A DNA stretch of 64,000 nucleotides from JABDGR01 sp964561455 (GTDB taxonomy: Bacteria; Verrucomicrobiota; Verrucomicrobiia; Opitutales; JABDGR01). The notes beneath the pieces are model-generated. The model worked only from the letters and a program-made list of their open reading frames with translations. It did not search any database and was not told where the DNA came from. Both the position numbers and the translations under genes were made by a program. Positions 1 to 8,300 of this stretch are shown here, piece after piece. Position 1 is the stretch's first letter. Each line of letters starts with the position of its first letter. The DNA lies in NCBI GenBank assembly GCA_964561455.1, contig CAZLPS010000013.1:1-64000 (forward strand), given 5' to 3'.

Positions 1-70
1 TGACATAAAGATTTCCGGGGAAATCGGCGCTGGGCTCCAACTCGAAACGCCAAACTTAAATTTCCCGCTC

Positions 71-151
71 CCAACGCAGCCAAAATAACCAACGCATCAA
101 ACCCAGCCAACCTATCCAACGCATCAAACCTATCCAACGCAGCCAACGCAG
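71..151. repeat. Tandem array of 9-nt units
   Basis: Nine consecutive units of nine bases read in register. Most are CCAACGCAG, CCAACGCAT or CCAACCTAT, with variants such as CAAACCTAT. The same unit, reverse-complemented, occurs at 54629-54700 and again near 55061-55095. The period is a multiple of three, but there is no start codon or ribosome site and stops flank it, so I read it as non-coding. It forms one end of the composite repeat element described for 71-250. Confidence 0.85.
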
Positions 152-250
152 TGATGGCTTTTTTCAATCCTGCTGTGCTAGGGTGGCGAAATTGCCGGAA
201 ACTAGAAGTTGGAATCGGGAGGCGAGGAGACTGAAGGCAGGAGAACTAAG
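71..250 (+). repeat. Composite intergenic repeat element, copy A
   Basis: The order here is the 9-nt array (71-151), a short spacer, a core at 174-188 reading TGTGCTAGGGTGGCG, then a degenerate 7-nt array beginning about 203 (GAAGTTGGAATC...). The two copies near 54.5 and 55 kb carry the same parts in the same order on the opposite strand; their core is TGTGCTATAGTGGCG, which matches at 13 of 15 positions. A module resembling TAAGCACTAAAACACTT follows at about 263-281 and recurs, inverted, beside the other copies. This is a direct observation; how the element moves is unknown. Confidence 0.6.
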
Positions 251-687
251 AACCAAAAAGCTAAGCACTAAAACACTTTTCAGTCCGTTCTTTGACATCG
301 CAGTTCTAAATCCCGCCACATCCCAGCCCCGCCGACGTCCGATCCGTGGCGAGGCGAGTAGCATGGGCATCCTGCCCATGCACCTAACCCCAGGCACATC
401 GGCATCCTTCCCATGCCCCTTGCTCGACCGCCCCTCCCCGTCTTTCTGACCAATTTTGACTACCTTGGACCAATTTTGACCACTTTTTTTGTGTCATCGA
501 ATTCGCAACCAAGGCGGCTGGCGGGTCCGCAGGCCCCGCTCTTGCCTTAAATTGCACCCCGGCCAACCACGATTTTTGGGCCCCTTTGCGTTTGCTGTGG
601 CCAATAATCGTGCATTCTCGTGCATTCTCGTGTTATCGGAGGGGGGGGAGGGGGCATTCTTAACTCACCAACCTAAGATTCGGGGGA
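251..687. other. Non-coding stretch with short direct repeats
   Basis: I see no credible gene here. It holds two copies of GACCAATTTTGAC (about 448-482), a short tandem of CGTGCATTCT (about 609-630) and a G-rich run near 639-653. The open frames crossing it lack coding character and protein resemblance. Confidence 0.6.
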
Positions 688-720
688 GGAAGCTGGAATC
701 TGGAAGTTAGAAGCTGGAAG
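688..720. repeat. 7-nt tandem array (GGAAGCT type)
   Basis: Heptads in strict register: GGAAGCT, GGAATCT, GGAAGTT, AGAAGCT, then GGAAG. It ends about 27 bases before the transposase remnant that begins at 748. The same heptad family occurs at about 49.5, 51.7, 51.8 and 54-55 kb. Confidence 0.8.
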
Positions 721-747
721 GTCGGAGCGGAGCGAAAAGCAAGATGC

Positions 748-1176
748 TTGGATGTCCTGGGAAATACCGTGGCCGACGCCCCGCCGGAGCGTAAATCCGC
801 CCCGTGGAAAGTCGCCCTTGCGGCCTACCTCAAACAGGAGACGGCCGCTGGCGACGCCTGGCTGGCCAGACAGTTGCACATGGGCAGTGCCAACGCGGTC
901 AGCCATTACGTCGCCGCCTTGCGCCATAAACCCCAACCAGAACAAGCCTTGCTCCACCGCCTAATTACACGAATTGAAACCGGAGTATTTTTTCGGCCCG
1001 GCAACCTATACCTTCCCCGTCGAATTTTAAAACGAAAAATTGGCTTGCCGGAACCGGTTATGCCACCGCCGGGCCTCTTGGGGGCGCCATTGACTGAGGC
1101 GCTCGTCGTCTTCGCGTTGCCGGATACCCCCCGCGTATCACGAGATATGGACTTGCCAGCTAATCGAATCCGGTAG
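748..1176 (+). pseudogene. Remnant of a REP-associated (Y1-type) transposase, C-terminal part
   Basis: The first roughly 75 codons encode a segment containing WLARQLHMGSANAVSHYV. This resembles the C-terminal helix-turn-helix-like tail seen in many REP-associated tyrosine transposases of this lineage, which typically reads 'W(I/L)AxRLxMGSxxxVSxx'. The catalytic HUH and tyrosine region is missing, the only start is TTG, and a heptad array sits directly upstream. Beyond about position 975 the reading frame no longer looks like this family. I therefore call it a broken fragment. Assignment to the family is from memory of the motif and is moderate; no terminal repeats of an insertion sequence are visible. 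Confidence 0.45.
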
Positions 1177-1223
1177 ATTATTAGTTCACCACCATCCGTG
1201 TTGCGGCTGGTTTTTCCCCAGTC

Positions 1224-2192
1224 ATGAACTTTTTGCACGCCTTTCCCTCCCTTGGCCGGTGCATTCGTTTTCTGGCGATTATCAGCGTTTTCCTCGGTAG
1301 CACGCCGGTTTTACCCGCCGCGCCGGCGTGGACCACCAACTACGCCGCAGCTGTGGCCCAGGCGAAAAAAGAACACAAAAAGATTCTCCTCGATTTCACC
1401 GGCTCAGACTGGTGCTCCTGGTGCATCAAGCTCGAAAAGGACGTCTACGAAAAGCCGGAGTTTGCCACCTATGCGGCGAAGAATCTCGTGTTGGTTACGC
1501 TGGATTATCCGCAGCTCACCAAGTTGAGCCCGGCCCTGCAAACGCAAAACGATGCCTTGAAAGCAAAATATAAGATAAGCGCCTATCCCACCACCATCCT
1601 GCTGGATGAAAACGAGAAAATCGTGACCACCATCGTGGGCTACGTCGAGGGTGGCCCGCAGGCCTTTATTGCCGCGCTGGACAAAAGATCGGCGGTGGCC
1701 CTCCTTAATAGTGCCCGGGGAAAATTTGTGGCCAAAGACTACGATGGCGCCATCGCCGACTACACCCAGGCCATTGCCATTGATCCGCAATCGGCCCCAA
1801 TCTACTATGTCCGCGGCTTGACCAAGGAAATGAAGCGGGACGACGCCGGGGCCGTGGCGGATTACAAACGCGCGCTCCAGTTGGACCCAAAGAATGTCGA
1901 AGCCAACCGGGCGTTGGGCTGGATTCTCGCGGCCAGTGCGAATTCGGCCGTGCGCAACGGCCAGCAAGCGGTGCTCTATGCGGCGAAAGCTTGCGAGCTG
2001 TCCAATTGGACAGATGCCAATGCGCTGGACAACCTTGCCGCCGCCACTGCCGAAGCCGGCGATTTTACTGACGCCATCAAGTGGGAAACCAAATACCTGA
2101 CCATGCCGGTGGACAAGTTGGCCTCCGATGGAGGGCGTCAGCGGCTCGCGCTTTATCAGCAGGGCAAGCCGTATCACGAACCAGCCAAATAG
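1224..2192 (+). CDS. Exported thioredoxin-fold protein with TPR repeats
   Basis: 322 residues. An N-terminal hydrophobic segment (residues about 13-32, ending in PAAPAW) looks like a Sec signal peptide. Residues about 35-150 form a thioredoxin-like domain with the redox motif WCSWC preceded by LLDFTGSD, and a cis-Pro region YPTTILLDEN. Residues about 160-270 hold TPR-like repeats (AKDYDGAIADYTQAIAIDPQ, then RDDAGAVADYKRALQLDP). This fits the thioredoxin_7/DUF255-like periplasmic family, which probably acts in thiol-disulfide exchange or as a protein-binding scaffold. It lies about 100 bases upstream of two more exported proteins on the same strand and could be co-transcribed. The substrate is unknown. 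Confidence 0.85.
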   Translation: MNFLHAFPSLGRCIRFLAIISVFLGSTPVLPAAPAWTTNYAAAVAQAKKEHKKILLDFTGSDWCSWCIKLEKDVYEKPEFATYAAKNLVLVTLDYPQLTKLSPALQTQNDALKAKYKISAYPTTILLDENEKIVTTIVGYVEGGPQAFIAALDKRSAVALLNSARGKFVAKDYDGAIADYTQAIAIDPQSAPIYYVRGLTKEMKRDDAGAVADYKRALQLDPKNVEANRALGWILAASANSAVRNGQQAVLYAAKACELSNWTDANALDNLAAATAEAGDFTDAIKWETKYLTMPVDKLASDGGRQRLALYQQGKPYHEPAK

Positions 2193-2298
2193 GCTTTTAG
2201 TATTGGCCTGCTGCATCTGAATGAAACTGGCGCACCCCCAATCTGCCACCGCCGCGAAAACCAAAGCCGACCGTTTATCCGCCTGCTCCAACCTCAAT

Positions 2299-3645
2299 AT
2301 GAGAGCTCCGCCCATTTTCTGCGCCGGAATGTTTGCCCTCCTGATGCCGACTGCCGCGCTGGTAATCCGCGCTCAATCCGTCCCCGCGAAAGCGGCCGGG
2401 CCGCCGTCCGGCCCGACGCCAGTGTCAGCGGTTCCTATTGCGGCTGCGGCGACGGACAGATCGGGACCACCTGCGGTCAATACTAATCCCGCAACCCACC
2501 ATGCCCCCTCCCTGCGCTTTGCCCCGGGGCCCACAGATGCGCCGGCGCTGGTCACCTCCAGCGTGAAGGACAATCTGCTCCAGTCGCGTTCTCCATTGGT
2601 CGCGCATGTTGCCGATCTGAATTCATTGCAAACCAAACCTCCCCTTGTCGTCTATGCGCTGAATTTCCGTGAAGTGGCGCTCGGTGCTGGTCTGGATTCC
2701 GCGTCCACCGAAGGGTTCGATTATCTCACGGAGGCAGAAGGCAAATTGGTCGCCCTGACTTCCGTGGCGGTTGACGCGGCGGGCTCGGTGACGGCCCTGC
2801 GCACCGGCAATTTTCCCGGGCAGTTTTTTGGCGACGTGATTACCGAAGGCTTGACACAGCTGACGGCATCTCTGACTGGCAACGCCAATTTGCACGGCTC
2901 GTACGAGGTGCGGCTGATAGACGTCACGGGCGGGACGGACCCGCCCTTTACCTTCATGGCATTCTGGCTCAAGGCTGATCCCGGAGCTGCCGATCTCATC
3001 TACCCGTTTTCCTTCAAGGCGTTTGGCCCCTATTGGCAGCGGCCCAACTCCGTCCAACTCAACCAGTTTAGTTCGGTTGCCGATTTTCTCAACGCCCTGC
3101 GGCCGTATTTAAAATGGACCTCGGAAGCCGCCTTAAACGATTATTACGTGAGCGACTTCGTTTCCGTCCGGGGTGCGGGCACGGGCCGGTTAAGTTCCCA
3201 CTTGATGAGTGTGCGCAAGAACATGCTGCTCATTTCAGAGTCCTCGCCGCCCACGGAGGAGACTAAATCGGCCGCGCAGGCTTATTCGCTCGACAGCCTG
3301 GAGCTGATTGGCGTCGCCATGCACAAGCCTCCTTTAGCCTTTGCGAGCGTCCCCATGGTAAAAATCGGGCCGCCCAGCCGCGGCGCGCCCACAAGCTCGA
3401 CGCTTCATTCGCGTACACTAACCGATTTTGAAACCAAATCGGTTGACTTGCTTCGTGCGGGCCAACAAATCGCCTCTTTGCCGCTGGACGGCGGTGACCG
3501 CATTGTGGTCGGGGCGATCCGCGCGCAAGACAACTGTCTCCAGTGCCATGCCGGCGCCAAAATCGGTGATTTGCTGGGCGCGTTTTCCTACCATTTGCGC
3601 CCGGTAAAACCCGCGACCAGCCCAACCGTGGCGCCAAGTCCATGA
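2299..3645 (+). CDS. Exported protein with a single CXXCH haem-binding-like motif
   Basis: I chose the ATG at 2299 because it starts a convincing signal peptide (MRAPPIFCAGMFALLMPTAA); an in-frame ATG at 2221 would add 26 polar residues before it. The mature part begins with a Pro/Ala-rich linker and continues as a domain I do not recognise. Near the C-terminus is NCLQCHAGAKIGDLL, one CXXCH motif typical of covalent haem c attachment. No second motif or obvious distal Met ligand region is clear. The stop codon overlaps the next gene's ATG (ATGA), so the two are probably translationally coupled. A role in periplasmic redox chemistry is inference only. Confidence 0.7.
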   Translation: MRAPPIFCAGMFALLMPTAALVIRAQSVPAKAAGPPSGPTPVSAVPIAAAATDRSGPPAVNTNPATHHAPSLRFAPGPTDAPALVTSSVKDNLLQSRSPLVAHVADLNSLQTKPPLVVYALNFREVALGAGLDSASTEGFDYLTEAEGKLVALTSVAVDAAGSVTALRTGNFPGQFFGDVITEGLTQLTASLTGNANLHGSYEVRLIDVTGGTDPPFTFMAFWLKADPGAADLIYPFSFKAFGPYWQRPNSVQLNQFSSVADFLNALRPYLKWTSEAALNDYYVSDFVSVRGAGTGRLSSHLMSVRKNMLLISESSPPTEETKSAAQAYSLDSLELIGVAMHKPPLAFASVPMVKIGPPSRGAPTSSTLHSRTLTDFETKSVDLLRAGQQIASLPLDGGDRIVVGAIRAQDNCLQCHAGAKIGDLLGAFSYHLRPVKPATSPTVAPSP

Positions 3646-5171
3646 AGGCCAGGCTTTACCTTCGTGTCGCGCCCTGGCCTTTTTTGTTTGTCTGCGCGGG
3701 GTTCATTCTGGACCCAGGCATCCCCCAAGGTCTTTTCGCCCAATCTACTGTTTATCCCCCTGGCCAGGGAATCGCGATCTTGGATGCGTCCGGCAACCCT
3801 CTCGACGCCCGCGGCATCGCTTTGGTGGACTGGGACGGCTATATCGCGAATCCCGCGGTGAAACTGACCCTCTCCCCCTCGCCGGACATTCAACGCTTTC
3901 CCGCCACCGTCGCGCTTTTGACCCCGGACCCGCGCATGTATTTTGACCTGCCTTCGCTCATCGGCGGCAGCGGTCCGTCCAAGTCCATCACCTTTCGCAA
4001 TGCTTCCGCCAAAGTCGTCGTCTATCTTTCCATCTTTCCCGACCGGGCGACGAAGGACGAGGACTCCGTATTGCAATATGAAGTCACGGAAGCCGGTGGT
4101 GCCCGGCACGTTGGCAACATACCGATTCACGTTTTCGACCAGGATGAAAATCGCCCGGGTGCCTTTAAGGTCACCGTTGATTTTACCTATGATGCCGCCG
4201 GATTTTTCAAAGATCCAGTAAAGCGCCAAATCGTCCAACAGGCGGCGGATGACTGGGCTTACTTTATTGACGATATGGATTTGGCTCCCGTCTCTGCCAA
4301 CAGTGAAAAGATTTGGATCTACCCGCCGGTCACTGATTTCACGAAGGCCGTGTTGCAGCCCAATCCGGTTTCCTATACCGGTTTCCTGTTTGAATTGTTC
4401 GGGGTGGACGACCCCCAACATCGCGCTGGCGGCGCCGGCTCGGACCAGTCTTTTCAATCCAGCCATGGCGCGCCATTGCCACTCCGCCGTTCCGGCAACG
4501 TCGCCGTGGAGACCAAGGGCAACTACAACACGCTGGGTTGGATGCTCATTTCCAAGGACACCAATTGGTGGCAGACGGACAATCGCGGCGAGCACCAGAA
4601 CGACCTTTATTCCATCGTCCACCACGAAATGGGCCACGCCCTGGGTTTCAATGAGAGTTACCCGCAGGAGAAGACCGCCAAGGCGGCTGGCGTTTTCGAA
4701 AGCGCGGAATTGCTCTCCTACCATGGCCATTACCCCAAAGTGAATAACGTGGACCATCTTGATGGTGAGATTGACGACGCCAGCCGCCGGGCCGCTTTTG
4801 GCAACGAGTATAATGACAAACTGCCGGAGGGCCGCTGGCTTATCACCAAGCTCGATGTGCTTTGCCTGGAAACCATCGGCTATAAAATTCGCCGCACCTT
4901 CGACCTGACCGTGCTCACTGGCACACTGCCCACCGGCCGCCAGTCGGCCCCCTACACTGCCACCCTGCGCGGCAAGGGGGGCCTGCCCTGGTACCACTGG
5001 ACCATCGAAAGTGGCACCCTGCCGGATGGACTCAAACTGGACCCGGATTCCGGCGCCATCTCCGGCCTGCCCTCGCGCACTGGAGTTTTCACGTTTAAAT
5101 TACGGTTGACCGATTCCAGCGAACAGAAAACCTCGGTGGTGTCCGCGCCGCTTAGGATTTCCATCAACTAA
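3642..5171 (+). CDS. Secreted matrixin-like zinc metalloprotease with C-terminal putative Ig domain
   Basis: 509 residues with an N-terminal signal peptide (hydrophobic residues about 9-30). The central part contains HHEMGHALGF, an extended zinc-binding HEXXHXXG motif as in metzincins, followed by a region that could hold the Met-turn (ITKLDVLCLETIGYK). The C-terminal roughly 90 residues resemble a putative Ig (He_PIG) domain: PYTATLRGKGGLPWYHW, then GTLPDGLKLDPDSGAISGLP. It shares a 4-base ATGA overlap with the preceding CXXCH gene. The third zinc ligand is not certain from reading alone, so activity is inferred from the HEXXH motif. Probably an extracellular protease. Confidence 0.75.
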   Translation: MKARLYLRVAPWPFLFVCAGFILDPGIPQGLFAQSTVYPPGQGIAILDASGNPLDARGIALVDWDGYIANPAVKLTLSPSPDIQRFPATVALLTPDPRMYFDLPSLIGGSGPSKSITFRNASAKVVVYLSIFPDRATKDEDSVLQYEVTEAGGARHVGNIPIHVFDQDENRPGAFKVTVDFTYDAAGFFKDPVKRQIVQQAADDWAYFIDDMDLAPVSANSEKIWIYPPVTDFTKAVLQPNPVSYTGFLFELFGVDDPQHRAGGAGSDQSFQSSHGAPLPLRRSGNVAVETKGNYNTLGWMLISKDTNWWQTDNRGEHQNDLYSIVHHEMGHALGFNESYPQEKTAKAAGVFESAELLSYHGHYPKVNNVDHLDGEIDDASRRAAFGNEYNDKLPEGRWLITKLDVLCLETIGYKIRRTFDLTVLTGTLPTGRQSAPYTATLRGKGGLPWYHWTIESGTLPDGLKLDPDSGAISGLPSRTGVFTFKLRLTDSSEQKTSVVSAPLRISIN

Positions 5172-5173
5172 TG

Positions 5174-5209
5174 GAGGGAGCGTTCTGGATTTGCCCAGCT
5201 CCCTCACTT
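5174..5209. terminator. Candidate bidirectional terminator between convergent genes
   Basis: GAGGGAGC (5174-5181) pairs perfectly with GCTCCCTC (5198-5205) and is followed by ACTTT. It starts three bases after the stop of the metalloprotease and faces the convergent propeller-Ig gene. A second GC-rich inverted repeat lies at about 5254-5278. The T tract is weak. Confidence 0.4.
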
Positions 5210-5310
5210 TGCGGCCGTCAGTCTCCAGCAGGAAGGGGGGCCGTCGTCGTCAAGGGCAGGCGGCGCCGCCCTTCTTGCCGGCCCGGGTGATTATCCGACC
5301 GACCCAGTGG

Positions 5311-8300
5311 CTAATTCGATTGCACCAAAACGCGCAGGAAGATGGAACCGGTGGCGGGGATGGGATGGCTGGCGGTGCGAAACTGGCCGTTGGCTTGAAT
5401 CGTGACGCCTTGGGTCGACCAATTCACCAAATCAGTGCTGGCCTGGACGGTATAGGTAACACTGCTTCTCGCGCTGAAGTTGAGCGTCAAATTCCCGTTG
5501 GCCAAAGTGGCTTCGGGCAGGTCGGGGTTGCCATTCGTTCCCGGCGGCATATAGGGATCGAGATTAAAGGCATATTTGATGAAATTGGTGACCCCGTCGC
5601 TGGCGGGCATGCCCATGGACCCGGAAGTTCCCGGATCATTCAATTGGGCCGCGGTAAACCAAACGCTCTGCCAGGCGGCAAAGGTGATTTCAGAAAAACT
5701 AGGAGCGCCGGTGAGTGGATTCACCGTTAGCGTGGCCGGATTGGTCGCCAAACCGCCGGCCGAATTGGTGATCACGCATTGAAACTGGTCTCCGGACATC
5801 GCCAGGGGCGCGAAGGCCAGCGAAAGCGTTGACGTGTTGCTTCCTGAAAAATTGCCGTCATCCGTCAGATTAATCCATCCTGAACCGGCCACCGGAAACC
5901 GTTGCCACTGGAAAGTAATCGAATTGGGCGCGCTACTCGCCTGGGTGTAAAAGGTGGTGCCGGCGCCAGCCAGGATGGACTGCCTTTGCGGCTGCATCGT
6001 GATCGCCGGCGCCACCGTGGGCGAGGCCGCCACTGTGTCAATGGCGATGTAAGTCGGTGAGGACAGGCCACTGACAAAGGTGCTCACCACGCCGGCGGGA
6101 GTAACTTTGGAGACCGTGCCATTGCCTTGATTCACCACATAGAGATTGCCATTGCCGTCAAAGGCGAGGCCAACGGGTGAGTTGAAACCGCTGGCAAATG
6201 TGCTGATGGACCACGCCGGCGTCACCACGGAGACGGTGCCATTGCCCTGGTTTGCCACATAGAGGTTGCCGTTGGCGTCGATGGCCAGACCGGCCGGGTT
6301 GCTGAAACCGCCATAAAGAAAATTTGAATGATCGTCGGGCGACACCGGGCCAATGGCATTTAAGGTGCCCTGGTAGGCAACATTCAGATAACCGCTGCTG
6401 TCGAAAACCAAACCGGTGGGGGAACTGAAGCCGCCGCCGAATCCGCTGGTCGCGCCTGCGGGGGTAATTTTGGCCACGGTCGTGCCGCTCGCCACGAGCA
6501 AATTACCGCGGGCGTCAAAGGCCAACCCTTGCGGGCGATTGACTTTCGGCGTGGTGACAAACGTGCTTACCACCCCGCCGGGGGTGACACGGAAGACGCT
6601 GCCGTTGCCGCTGGCGGCCACAAACAAATTGCCGGTGCCGTCAAAGGCCACGCCTTCAGTGCCATTAAATCCACTCGCAAAGGTAGTCACCACCCCGGAG
6701 GCGGTGATTTGCGAAACTGTGCCGTTTCCGGAATTTGCCACATACATCAGGAAAGGCTGTACGGACAGGGTGGCGGGATTGGTTGGGGACGCGCCAAAGT
6801 CGCTGGTGATGACATTCTCATACTTATAACCCAACATCGCCAAAGTGGTGTTCGATATCGTCAGGGTGTTCGTCGACGTGCCGGCATAAGTTGGATTGTT
6901 GGCCAGATTCGTCCACGTCGCGCCGCCATCGGTGGAAACCTGCCATTGATAGGTTAAATTGACCCCGGCCGCAGCCGTACTAAAGACGGCGCCATTGCTG
7001 CTGGCGACGGTTTGGTCCTGTGGTTGGACAGTAATGTCAACGGGTTGCACCGTAATCGTCGCGACGTTGCTGGTAATTGAGCCGATGGAATTGGTGACCA
7101 CGCACCGAAACTGGTCGCCCGACATGGCCGGAGTCACCGGCGCCACCGTCAGGGTCGGGCCCAGGCTGCCGCTATAGGCCCCACCATCGGTCAGGGTAGT
7201 CCAAACTGAACCACCCGCTGGCAGGCGCTGCCATTGGAAGATATTCGAACCGTGGGGTCCGCTCGCGATTATCGTCAAGTTGGCGTTTTGCCCGGTGGCA
7301 ATGACCTGGCTTTGTGGTTGGGTGCCAATCACCGGCGCCGCCAGCGGGGGAGTGACTATCGCCACAGCGGCCCGGCTTCCAAACACAATTAACGCAAATT
7401 GGCTGACCACACCCCCGGGGGTAATTTGGTCCAGCTTATTGTTAATTGTGGCGGCATACATATTCCCGCTCGCTCCAACCACCAGCCCACCCGACTGTGA
7501 GCCAAGGCCACTGACCACCTGGCTGACCACGCCGCCCGGCGTGATTTTGGAAATGGTGCTGTTGCCGCCCCAATTCACCAACAAGTTGCCGCCGCCATCA
7601 AAAGCCATGCCTTGGGGAATGACAAATCCGGTGGCAAAGGTACTCGCCACGCCCGCCGGTGTGACTTTGGTAATATTGCCGTTGGCTTGATGGGAAACAT
7701 ACAGATTTCCACTCGAATCAAACGCCAGACTGGCGGGGCCGCTCAATCCGCTGGCGTAGGTGCTGACGACCCCGGCTGGTGTGATGCTTGAGATGGTGTT
7801 GTTGCTGCTCTGATTCGAGACATACAAATTACCATTCGCGTCAAACGCCAGTCCGGCGGGCTGCTGGAGCCCGCTGGCAAACCGGCTGACCGACCCGCCC
7901 GGGGTGACTTTGGAAATTGTGCCGTTGCCCTGGTTGGCAATGTAGAGATTGGCGTCGGCGTCCACTGCCAGTCCCACTGGGCTGGTAAATCCGCTGGCAA
8001 ACTGGCTGGTTGTGCCATCCGCCGTGACTTTGGAAACGGTGCCGTTGAAGTTGGAAACGTAAAAGAGAAACGGCACGACGGTCAGGGTGGCCGGATTGGA
8101 AGTGGTGGATCCTGAATCGCTGGTCACCACGCATTCAAATTCCTCTCCTGACCCGCCCACCAACGGATTGTCCACCGTCAACATGCTGGAGGTCGTCCCG
8201 CTGTGGGTGGCGTCATTGGCGAGGGAGCTCCACGACAGGCCGGAATTTGTGGAAACCCGCCATTGGTAGCTTAGATTTGTGCCGGATGCGCCGACCGAAA

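Noticed and set aside
3588..4997. Long minus-strand open frame (469 codons)
   Set aside because: It is antisense to the metalloprotease gene and arises from GC-skewed third positions.
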